Assembly (NCBI RefSeq): GCF_036195045.1
Contig: NZ_CP108100.1
Span: 3,224,001-3,288,000 of the forward strand
Reading direction: 5' to 3'
Origin: Streptomyces sp. NBC_00236
Lineage (GTDB): Bacteria > Actinomycetota > Actinomycetes > Streptomycetales > Streptomycetaceae
DNA: 64,000 bases
Shown here in pieces: positions 51,942 to 59,492 of the stretch (its first letter is position 1; the number at the start of each line of letters is the position of its first letter). The translations under genes were made by a program, and so were the position numbers. Under the pieces are notes generated by a model, which was given only the letters and a program-made list of their open reading frames with translations, was not told the origin of the DNA and ran no database searches.

Positions 51942-53612
51942 ATGCAATATCTGGCTGCAGGGCTCCGGCTCCCCACGAACGGGCTCGACTACACGATCCT
52001 GGCGATCTACTTCGTCGTCGTTCTCGGCATCGGCTTCGCCGCTCGGTCGAGCGTGAGGACGAGCCTCGACTTCTTCCTGTCCGGACGGTCACTGCCCGCA
52101 TGGGTGACCGGTCTGGCCTTCGTCGCGGCGAATCTCGGCGCCACGGAGATCCTCGGCATGGCGGCGACCGGCGCGCAGTACGGCGTCGCGGTCGTCCACT
52201 GGTACTGGATCGGCGCCATCCCGGCCATGGTCTTCCTGGGCCTCGTGATGATGCCCTTCTACTACCGGTCGAAGGTGCGCTCCGTACCGGAGTTCCTCCT
52301 CCAGCGCTTCGACAAGTCGGCTCACCTGCTGAGCTCCGTACTCTTCGCCTTCTCCGCGGTCCTGATCGCGGGCGTGAACCTGTACGCCCTGTCGATCGTC
52401 GTGGAGGCGCTCCTCGGCTGGCCGCAGTGGGTGGCGATCGTGGTCGCGGGCCTCTTCGTCCTGATCTACATCACCATCGGCGGGCTCTCCTCCGCGATCT
52501 ACAACGAGGTGCTGCAGTTCTTCGTCATCCTCGCCGCGCTGATCCCGCTCACCGTGCTGGGCCTCAAGCGCGTCGGCGGCTGGGACGGGCTGAGCGACTC
52601 GCTGGAATCGAGTCACGGCGCGAACTTCATGACCGCCTGGGGCGGCACCGGCATCGGTGACGCCAACCCCCTCGGCGCCAACTGGCTGACGATCATCCTC
52701 GGCCTGGGCTTCGTGCTCTCGTTCGGCTACTGGACGACCAACTTCGCCGAGGTGCAGCGCGCCCTGTCCGCGAAGAACCTCTCGGCCGCCCAGCGCACCC
52801 CGCTGATCGCCGCGTTCCCGAAGATGTTCATCGTCTTCCTCGTGATGATCCCCGGCCTGGTCGCCGCCGTGGTCGTGCCCAACATCGGCGCCGCCGGCTC
52901 GGACACGACCTACAACGACGCCATCCCGCTGCTGATGCGGGAGCTGCTGCCCAACGGTGTGCTCGGCATCGCGGTGACCGGTCTGCTGGCCGCGTTCATG
53001 GCCGGCATGGCCGCCAACGTCTCCTCGTTCAACACCGTGTTCACCACGGACATCTGGGCGCGGTACGTGAAGAAGGACCAGCCGGACGCGTACTACCTGG
53101 GCTTCGGCCGCAAGATCACGGTGCTCGGGGTGCTGGCCTCCATCGGCACGGCGTTCATCGCCTCCAGCTTCTCCAACATCATGAGCTACCTCCAGACGCT
53201 GTTCTCCTTCTTCAACGTCCCGCTCTTCGTCGTCTTCATCATCGGCATGTTCTGGAAGCGCGCCTCGATGAAGTCGGGCGTCTGGGGCCTGCTGGCGGGC
53301 ACCACGGCCGCGATGGTCAACTACTTCGTGATCTACAAGCAGGGTGTCATCGACATCCCGAGCGACCAGGGCGCCAACTTCGTCTCCGCGATCGTCGGTT
53401 TCGTCGCCGGTGCGGTCGTCATGGTCGTCGTCACGCTGTTCACGGCTCCCAAGCCCGAGGCCGAACTGGCGGGTCTCGTCTACGGAACCGAGTCCCCGGA
53501 CGCCGACGAGGTGCCCGCGGAGGGCGACGACGCCTGGTACCGCAGGCCCGCGCTGCTGGGCTGGAGCGCGATAGTGCTCGCCGCCCTGTGCTACGTCCCC
53601 TACTCGTTCTGA
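51942..53612 (+). CDS. Sodium:solute symporter family protein (SGLT/SSS-type), probable sugar transporter
   Basis: 556 residues with about 14 membrane helices. Motifs of the SSS/SGLT group: LDFFLSGRSLPAWVTGLAFV (about 42-61), the conserved YxxxFxxxRF-like YYRSKVRSVPEFLLQRFDKS and GFVLSFGYWTTNFAEVQRAL, plus the late IIGMFWKRASMKSGVWGLLA. The Na/sugar sites are in the helices near residues 50-60 and 230-260. It is divergent from galT, so galactose or a related sugar is the most likely substrate (inference). A small two-helix protein follows by 15 bp and may be its partner. Confidence 0.85.
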   Translation: MQYLAAGLRLPTNGLDYTILAIYFVVVLGIGFAARSSVRTSLDFFLSGRSLPAWVTGLAFVAANLGATEILGMAATGAQYGVAVVHWYWIGAIPAMVFLGLVMMPFYYRSKVRSVPEFLLQRFDKSAHLLSSVLFAFSAVLIAGVNLYALSIVVEALLGWPQWVAIVVAGLFVLIYITIGGLSSAIYNEVLQFFVILAALIPLTVLGLKRVGGWDGLSDSLESSHGANFMTAWGGTGIGDANPLGANWLTIILGLGFVLSFGYWTTNFAEVQRALSAKNLSAAQRTPLIAAFPKMFIVFLVMIPGLVAAVVVPNIGAAGSDTTYNDAIPLLMRELLPNGVLGIAVTGLLAAFMAGMAANVSSFNTVFTTDIWARYVKKDQPDAYYLGFGRKITVLGVLASIGTAFIASSFSNIMSYLQTLFSFFNVPLFVVFIIGMFWKRASMKSGVWGLLAGTTAAMVNYFVIYKQGVIDIPSDQGANFVSAIVGFVAGAVVMVVVTLFTAPKPEAELAGLVYGTESPDADEVPAEGDDAWYRRPALLGWSAIVLAALCYVPYSF

Positions 53613-53627
53613 TCGGAGTCACCCACC

Positions 53628-53924
53628 ATGTCCGACCTGCACAAGGAAGTCTCCGATCTGGAGAAGAAGTCCGCCACGGCGGCCCGGCTGTTCGACATCC
53701 GGACGATCATCGGCGGTCTCTTCGTGGTCTACGGAGTCATCGTCACCATCGCCGGGATCAGCCCGTCCGAAGCGGACCTGAAGAAGGCCGAGGGCGTCCA
53801 CATCAACCTGTGGACCGGTCTCGCCATGCTGGCCCTGGGGCTGTTCTTCCTGGGCTGGATGAAGCTGCGCCCGGTCCAGCCGCCGGCCGCCGCGCCGGAC
53901 ACCACGGACACGCCCGGCAACTGA
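53628..53924 (+). CDS. Small two-helix membrane protein behind the symporter
   Basis: 98 residues. Two hydrophobic helices (IIGGLFVVYGVIVTIAGI, about 28-45, and LWTGLAMLALGLFFLGW, about 62-78) flanked by charged ends; the N-terminus LHKEVSDLEKKSATAARLFD is amphipathic. Only 15 bp separate it from the symporter stop with CGGAG ahead of the ATG, so it is co-transcribed. Small hydrophobic partners are known for some sodium symporters (for example the YhdT/PanF type), so it may stabilise or gate the transporter. I do not know the family name. Confidence 0.72.
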   Translation: MSDLHKEVSDLEKKSATAARLFDIRTIIGGLFVVYGVIVTIAGISPSEADLKKAEGVHINLWTGLAMLALGLFFLGWMKLRPVQPPAAAPDTTDTPGN

Positions 53925-53936
53925 CGCCAGGTCAGT

Positions 53937-53990
53937 GACGCCGCAGGGGCCGGGCACCGTCAGCCGACGCTGCCCGGCCCCTGCGGCGTC
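53937..53990. terminator. Bidirectional terminator with a perfect 20-bp stem
   Basis: The arms 53937-53956 and 53971-53990 are fully complementary over 20 bp with a 14-nt loop. The right arm lies inside the 3' end of the convergent response-regulator gene. The stem thus encodes part of its last ten codons (GTPQGPGSVG). Confidence 0.8.
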
Positions 53991-54655
53991 CCCAGCACCG
54001 CCCGGTCCAGCAGTCCGGTACGGGCGGCGAGCGCCGCCGCCTCCAGCCGGGAGCCCACGCCCAGCTTCATCAGCACGCGCTGCACATGGGTACGGGCCGT
54101 GCTGGGCGCGATCCGCATTCCGGCCGCGATCAGCCGGGTGTCCTCGCCCTCGGCGACCCGGACCAGCACCTCGACCTCGCGCGGGGTGAGCATCCGCAGC
54201 AGCCTCCGGCCCTCGTCGTCCGGCTGCGCCGCCGGGTTGAGCAGCTCGGCGAAGGCGCCCTGGAGCAGTTGCGGCGCGATCGCCGCCTCGCCGGCGCGCA
54301 CCTTGGCCATCGCCCGCTCGACGCCTTCGATGCGTTCGTCGTGCCGGACGTACCCCGCAGCGCCGGCCGCGAAGGCCGCCGCGATGCCCCGGGGGCTGGG
54401 CACCGGGCCGAGGACCACCACGGCGGTCTGCGGGCGCTCGCGCCTGATCCTGACGACCGGGTCGAAGGTGCCCGGTTCGGCGGGCGCCGCCGTGCCGAAC
54501 AGACAGATCTCCGGAGCCCTGCTGACGACCAGTTCCGCCGCCCCGGAGGTGGGTGCGGCGGCGGCGAGCACGCGGTGCCCGCGCAGTTTCAGTGCCGAGG
54601 CGAGTGCCTCGGCGAGCAGTCGGTGGTCGTCGATCACCATGAGCCGCACAGCCAT
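53960..54655 (-). CDS. LuxR-type response-regulator homologue with a degenerate receiver domain
   Basis: 231 residues. The receiver opens normally (VRLMVIDDHRLLAEALASAL with D9-D10) but the phosphoacceptor Asp is replaced: the strand reads EICLFGTAAP with Gly at about 54. The usual Thr is Gly (VVVLGPVP) and the Lys is Arg/His (GYVRHDER). The HTH (about 165-215) is intact: LTPREVEVLVRVAEGEDTRL with IAAGMRIAPSTARTHVQRVL. So it should bind DNA without phosphorylation, perhaps gated by a ligand or by level. No kinase nearby. The C-terminus is encoded in a terminator stem. It converges on the small membrane protein. Confidence 0.85.
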   Translation of the reverse strand: MAVRLMVIDDHRLLAEALASALKLRGHRVLAAAAPTSGAAELVVSRAPEICLFGTAAPAEPGTFDPVVRIRRERPQTAVVVLGPVPSPRGIAAAFAAGAAGYVRHDERIEGVERAMAKVRAGEAAIAPQLLQGAFAELLNPAAQPDDEGRRLLRMLTPREVEVLVRVAEGEDTRLIAAGMRIAPSTARTHVQRVLMKLGVGSRLEAAALAARTGLLDRAVLGTPQGPGSVG

Positions 54656-54867
54656 CGGGCACTCCCCCCTCGTACCGGCAGGCCCCCCGGCCCCCTACAG
54701 ACCCGGCAAGTTACACGCTTGTTCGAGGCAGCGGGCCCATTGGCGGACAGAAGGTTCGAGTTAGCCGACTTCGGTTGCTTTAAAAGCGAGTTGATGGCCC
54801 ATCATGGCCGAATACTGCCTGTTGTAATCTGCATGCTGACCTGTCCGGATCACCTTCTGGGGGAATC

Positions 54868-55314
54868 TTGCGTCTCAAGAAGACTCTGCTCGTCTCGGCG
54901 GCCACGTGTGCCGTGCTGGCGGGGCCCGCGTTCACCGGGACGGCCGCCGCCGCCTCCAACGTCACCGCCGAGGACGTCTCCACGACGTGGGGATACGCCG
55001 AGGTGAAGGCGGCCTGGCGGCTGAACCCGTACAAGCTCGACCCGCTCTACCTGTACGTGAAGGACAAGGCCCCGGACGGTCATTCGGTGGGCGTGCGTCT
55101 GATCACCACCGGCGACGCCGGCACCCACTACTTCCCGATCCACCGGGTCTCCACCGGTGCCGGCACCGCGTGGGGCGCGACCAGCTACGCCAACCCCGGT
55201 GGCTGGATCAGCACCGCACGGATCGAGCTGTGCCAGATGGAGGGCAGCACGATCCTGAAGTGCGTGTCGTCCGGCATCATGTACCCGGCGTTCGACGACA
55301 GCACCAACTCCTGA
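54868..55314 (+). CDS. Small secreted protein of unknown function
   Basis: 148 residues from TTG 54868 (GGGGGA lies 5 bp ahead; no better ATG exists). Signal peptide RLKKTLLVSAATCAVLAGPA with cleavage after AAA-A (about 28), then a mature protein of about 120 residues. The mature part has two Cys near the C-terminus (ELCQMEGSTILKCVS) that may form a disulfide, and an Asp/Tyr-rich first half. No known domain. It may be an exported carbohydrate- or protein-binding peptide. It is divergent from the degenerate response regulator (212 bp) and converges on the PQQ genes across a perfect terminator. Confidence 0.75.
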   Translation: MRLKKTLLVSAATCAVLAGPAFTGTAAAASNVTAEDVSTTWGYAEVKAAWRLNPYKLDPLYLYVKDKAPDGHSVGVRLITTGDAGTHYFPIHRVSTGAGTAWGATSYANPGGWISTARIELCQMEGSTILKCVSSGIMYPAFDDSTNS

Positions 55315-55338
55315 CCCGTTACGGGCGGGACGAGACAT

Positions 55339-55378
55339 GCGTGAGGGGGCGGAGCCGGCCGGCTCCGCCCCCTCACGC
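55339..55378. terminator. Bidirectional terminator, perfect 40-bp palindrome
   Basis: The arms 55339-55358 and 55359-55378 are fully complementary with no unpaired loop bases, so the RNA hairpin will open a few pairs for its loop. It separates the secreted-protein gene from the convergent PQQ gene. Confidence 0.8.
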
Positions 55379-55389
55379 GTGTCCTGGGG

Positions 55390-57300
55390 TCAGTTCGTAC
55401 TGAACGAGACGACCAGGTACTCCTTGTCGCCCAGCGAGCTCGCCCGCGGCTTGCTGACCATCGTCTCCGAGATGAACAGCTTGCCGCCGCCGTAGACGTA
55501 CTCGGCGTAGTCCGAGGAGAAGCTGGTCTCCGCGTCCCGGACGGCCTCGTCACCCGGGTTGTCCATCAGCACGGTCGGCTTGAAGGTCGCGCCGTCGATG
55601 GAGACGATCTGGCCGCCCTTGTCGTAGGGGGGCTCCTTGTACGCGATGAGGTTGCCGCCGTCCATGCGGACCGGGAACATCGAGTACCGGTCGCCCGCGT
55701 CGGCCCGGTCACCGGTCTGCTTGCCGGTGGTCAGGTCGAACGACACGATCTCGTTGGTGTTGCCGTACTCCCCGGTGCCCTCGTGCTCCTCGGTGGGCAC
55801 GTAGACGCGGTTGTTGCCGACGGCGACGTGCTGGCAGCTCTCGACCTTCGTGGCGCGGCAGCTCGCCGCGTACTTCTCGCCGTCCGCCGCGATCCGGGTG
55901 AGCAGCTTGCCGCTGGCCGCGTCGATCGAGAAGAAGTCCGAGATGCCACTGCCGTCACCCGCGGTGTCGCCGACGTCGGCGGCGACGACCAGGGGCTTGG
56001 TGGAGACGATGCTCGCGTATTCGACGCCGGCCGGCATCTTGTACGAGGAGAGCGGGGCGCCCGTCGTCGGGTTCAGGGCCTGGATGATGAGCTGCGGGTC
56101 GTCGTACGTCCCGCACTTGCGGACCACGGCGAGTGCCTCGCCGCCGCCGTACCCCTTGTCGTAGCAGCCGTCCGTGCTGACCTTCGGCTTCCAGCGCTCG
56201 GCGCCGGTGTTCAGGTCGAAGGCCGCGCCGCCCTCGGTGCCGCCGGCGGCGATCGTGCTGCCGCTGAGCGTGACCTCGTCGAAGCGGACCGGGCGGTCAC
56301 CGCCGGTGGAGGCGGTGACCGACTTGTTCCACATGAGCTTGCCGGTGTTCAGGTCGAGCGCGCCCACCTGGTTGCAGCTGGGGTACTTGTTGGCCGCGGT
56401 CCGCTTGCCCTCCTCGAAGGCGACGGCCGTCTTGAAGTCCTTGCTCATGTGCCGGGAGGCGGCGCACACCTGGCCGGCCAGCGGGATCGACCAGAGCTTG
56501 GTGCCCTTGGCCGGGTCGTAGCCGACGATCTCGTTGACGCCCGTCTTCACGTACGCCTTGTCCGTCAGCCAGGAGCCGGTGACCGTGGTGACGTCGGTGA
56601 CCTTGGGCTGCGGGAGCTGGAAGCCGACGTGCGCCTTGATGTCCGCCGGGGCCTTCTCCTTGCCGCCACCGCCGAGGCTGCCGCCCGAACCGCCCTTGTT
56701 CTCACCGGTGGTTCCGGCGGAGCTGACCGCCTCGTCCTTCTTCTCGTCGTCGCCGCCACTGGACGCGAACCACACACCGCCGCCGATGATCAGCGCCACG
56801 GCGACCGCCGCGGCGACGATGATCTGGGCCTGCGTGGAGAACTTCTTCGGCCCGTTGCCGCCGGGCTGCTGCGGCTGGTACGGCTGCTGCATCGGGGCGG
56901 TCGGATAGCCGTAGCCCTGCTGCGGCGCCTGGCCGGGCGGGAATCCGTACCCCTGCTGCGGCTGGCCCTGCGGGGGCGTCTGCGGGAATCCGTATCCGGG
57001 CTGCGGCGGCTGGGCCTGCGGGTAGCCGTAACCGGGCTGCTGCTGCGGCGGACCCGCGGGCGGCGGGGTTCCGTATCCGCCGGGGGCCGGGGGCGGCGGG
57101 GTGCCGTAGCCGCCCGGGGCCGGGGGCGGCGGGGTCGCCGGCTGCTTGCCGAACGGGTCGGCGGGCGGCGGCGTCGGGGCGCCGAAACCACCGGGGGGCG
57201 GGTCCTGCGGAGCGCCGAAACCACCGGGCGGCGGGTCCTGGGGGGCGCCGAACCCGCCCTGGGGCGGGTCGTTGGGCGGCGGCTGGGGCGGCTGCGTCAT
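55390..57300 (-). CDS. PQQ-like beta-propeller membrane protein (paralogue 1 of 3)
   Basis: 636 residues. The N-terminal 150 are cytoplasmic, Pro/Gly/Gln-rich and disordered, with the unit PPPGGFGAPQD repeated at the very start and PQQGYGYP-type words later. One membrane helix follows (AQIIVAAAVAVALIIGGGVW, about 158-178), then a Gly/Lys linker, then an extracellular seven- or eight-bladed PQQ-like propeller (about 230-630; blades built on W-x(n)-G-x-x-A/V words such as VGYDPAKGTKLWSIPL, GALDLNTGKLMWNKSV, AFDLNTGAERWKPKV). The propeller lacks the bound quinone's catalytic Asp-Glu pair as far as I can see, so a binding/scaffold role at the cell surface is likely. One of three tandem copies; start ATG at 57300. 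Confidence 0.85.
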   Translation of the reverse strand: MTQPPQPPPNDPPQGGFGAPQDPPPGGFGAPQDPPPGGFGAPTPPPADPFGKQPATPPPPAPGGYGTPPPPAPGGYGTPPPAGPPQQQPGYGYPQAQPPQPGYGFPQTPPQGQPQQGYGFPPGQAPQQGYGYPTAPMQQPYQPQQPGGNGPKKFSTQAQIIVAAAVAVALIIGGGVWFASSGGDDEKKDEAVSSAGTTGENKGGSGGSLGGGGKEKAPADIKAHVGFQLPQPKVTDVTTVTGSWLTDKAYVKTGVNEIVGYDPAKGTKLWSIPLAGQVCAASRHMSKDFKTAVAFEEGKRTAANKYPSCNQVGALDLNTGKLMWNKSVTASTGGDRPVRFDEVTLSGSTIAAGGTEGGAAFDLNTGAERWKPKVSTDGCYDKGYGGGEALAVVRKCGTYDDPQLIIQALNPTTGAPLSSYKMPAGVEYASIVSTKPLVVAADVGDTAGDGSGISDFFSIDAASGKLLTRIAADGEKYAASCRATKVESCQHVAVGNNRVYVPTEEHEGTGEYGNTNEIVSFDLTTGKQTGDRADAGDRYSMFPVRMDGGNLIAYKEPPYDKGGQIVSIDGATFKPTVLMDNPGDEAVRDAETSFSSDYAEYVYGGGKLFISETMVSKPRASSLGDKEYLVVSFSTN

Positions 57301-57412
57301 GGCGTTGCGTACCTCTGGAGAAGGGGAGTCGGTCGGTGGGCCGGAACCGGTCGCGGACGGGTCTGCCGCCGCCCGCGACCGGTGGTGTTCCTGCGGGTGC
57401 CGTGGGGAGCTG

Positions 57413-59242
57413 TTACTTGCCGAAGGCCATCATGGTCTTCGTCTCCAGTTCTTTTTCGTCATTGCCCGCGCTGATCCGCCCGCTCACGATGAACGAGCGG
57501 CCGGCCGCGTAGAGCACGTCCTCGTCCCAGAAGGAGCTCTCGATCTGTGCCGTCGACGCCGGGTGCTGGAGGATCATCCTCGGGCTGCCGCCGGAGGGGG
57601 ACAGGGTGGCGATCCCGCCGCCCTTGTTGTATCCGGCGTCCACGTAGAGGATCACGTCGGCACCCTCCATCCGCAGCGGCTTCATGGTCTGCTCGGCCGG
57701 GGCCTTCGCCTTCCACTTCGTCCGGCCGGTGTTCAGGTTGAAGGCGACGACCTGGTTGGTGCGGCCGGCACCGCTGGTGTCGTCCTGCGTGCGCATGTAA
57801 AGGGTGTTGGCGTCGGCCGTCACGCCGTCGCAGCCGTCGACGGACTTGCCGAAGATGGCGAAGGCGCTGCCGCAGCCCATCGGGAACTTGTCACCCTTGT
57901 CGCTGATGACCTGGGAGCGGAGTGTGCCGTTCTCCCGGAGCGCGAGGATGCTCCACTTCTTGTCCTGGCTGCTGCTGCCCTTGGTCAGCGAGACGACGAG
58001 CGGGCTCACCGAGTAGACGTTGTCGACCTCCCAGCCGCGCGCGGGCTTGTAGGTCCACTTCGGCTTGCCGGTGTCCGGGTCGATCTCCTCGATCTGGTGC
58101 TGCGGGTTGTCGAGGTCGTCGGTACGGCAGCTGGTGGCGGCGATCAGCTTGGCGCCGCCGGCGAAGGCGAACGGCTGGCAGATGCCGTCGCGCTTGCCGA
58201 ACAGCTCCTTGCCGTCGCTCACCCGGAACGCGTTGGAGGCGCCGGTGCGGCCGACCGTCACGGTGTTGCCGCTGATGGCGAGGGAGATGTCCGACATCAG
58301 GTCGAAGAGCCCGCTGCTCTTGACCGGCTTCTTCCAGCCCGTCTTGCCGGTGTTGAGGTCGATCAGCTGGAGGTCGGAGCAGTCGGCCTTGTCGGTCGTG
58401 CCGTTCTTGACCCCGATGACGATCCTGCCGTCCGCGGTGGTCTGCGCCGGTGCGGCGCAGATGTCGGCGGGCAGCTTCAGCGTCCACTTCTGCTTGCCGT
58501 CGGCCACCGAGTAACCGGAGACCGTGCGGTACATGCCCTTGATGATGGTGTCGCCGACGATCCACGGCCCGTACACGTCCGCGCCGTTGCGCGGCAGGTC
58601 GACGTCGTTCTTCTGGAGCCAGAGGACCTTCGCCTCGCCGGGCTTGCGCCCGCCGTTCAGGTCGTCGCTGCCCTCACGTCCGGTTCCGTCTCCGTCACCC
58701 TCGTCGACGGTGGGCGAGGCGGACGGCTTCTGGACCTCGCCGCTCTTCTTCGCCACGGGCTTCTTCTCGTCGTCGTCCCCGCCCGACAGCAGGAAGACGC
58801 CGCCGCCGATGACCAGGAGTGCGGCGACCGCGGCCCCGATGATCACGGCGGGCTTGCCCTTGAAGGGGTTGCCGCCGCCGGGTCCGGCCGGACCGGCGGG
58901 GCTCGGCGCGCCGGGGTACTGCTGCTGCGGATAGCCGTAACCGGGCTGCTGCGGCTGACCGTACGGGCCGGGCTGCTGGGCGTACGGGCCCGGCTGCTGC
59001 GGCTGACCGTAGGGGCCGGGCTGCTGCTGGGCGTACGGACCGGGCTGCGGGGGGTAGCCGTAACCGGGCTGGGTCGGCTGCTGCGGGTAGCCGTAACCCG
59101 GCTGGCCGGCCGGCGCCTGGGGCGGCTGGGCGGGCGGCGGGGTCTGCGGCGGGCCCTGGGGCGGCTGAGGGACTCCCTGCGGCGGGCCCTGCGGAGCGCC
59201 GAAGCCTCCCTGCGGCGGTTGCTGGCTGGGCGGCTGGGTCAT
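57413..59242 (-). CDS. PQQ-like beta-propeller membrane protein (paralogue 2 of 3)
   Basis: 609 residues from ATG 59242. Same plan as its neighbours: N-terminal MTQPPSQQPPQGGFGAPQGP, Pro/Gln/Tyr-rich repeats (PQQPGYGYP, GPYAQQPGPYGQPQQ) to about 125, a membrane helix (KPAVIIGAAVAALLVIGGGV, about 135-155), acidic linker DDDEKKPVAKK, then the outer propeller (about 205-605) with blade words VSGYSVADGKQKWTLKLP, LQLIDLNTGKTGWKKPV and VVAFNLNTGRTKWKAKA. A longer start is open in frame but has no similarity to the paralogues. It lies 112 bp downstream of nothing on its strand and 250 bp behind paralogue 3. Function unknown; probably a surface protein. Confidence 0.85.
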   Translation of the reverse strand: MTQPPSQQPPQGGFGAPQGPPQGVPQPPQGPPQTPPPAQPPQAPAGQPGYGYPQQPTQPGYGYPPQPGPYAQQQPGPYGQPQQPGPYAQQPGPYGQPQQPGYGYPQQQYPGAPSPAGPAGPGGGNPFKGKPAVIIGAAVAALLVIGGGVFLLSGGDDDEKKPVAKKSGEVQKPSASPTVDEGDGDGTGREGSDDLNGGRKPGEAKVLWLQKNDVDLPRNGADVYGPWIVGDTIIKGMYRTVSGYSVADGKQKWTLKLPADICAAPAQTTADGRIVIGVKNGTTDKADCSDLQLIDLNTGKTGWKKPVKSSGLFDLMSDISLAISGNTVTVGRTGASNAFRVSDGKELFGKRDGICQPFAFAGGAKLIAATSCRTDDLDNPQHQIEEIDPDTGKPKWTYKPARGWEVDNVYSVSPLVVSLTKGSSSQDKKWSILALRENGTLRSQVISDKGDKFPMGCGSAFAIFGKSVDGCDGVTADANTLYMRTQDDTSGAGRTNQVVAFNLNTGRTKWKAKAPAEQTMKPLRMEGADVILYVDAGYNKGGGIATLSPSGGSPRMILQHPASTAQIESSFWDEDVLYAAGRSFIVSGRISAGNDEKELETKTMMAFGK

Positions 59243-59492
59243 CAGCGCGTCCCCCTTCATGCGGTCCGGTGCCCGGTCCGGACTCCCCCGCGATCGCACC
59301 GGCACTCCAAGGGTCGAACAAGACCCTTGCATTGCTGGCGAAATGGAGCGAATCGGGCATGGATCCCGCAGTGTTACGTCAGTCGAGCGGGGCTTCTTTG
59401 TACCACCCGGCCCGGCACCGGCTCCGGTTCGGTCCGCCCCTGTTCCCAAGGGAGAACCGCCCCGTGATGCCGCCGTTACGCCTAAAGAACCG

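Noticed and set aside
55783..59467. Plus-strand open frames antisense to the PQQ genes
   Set aside because: Built of Val/Leu/Arg/Gly runs mirroring the Pro/Gly repeats; no start signal or homology.
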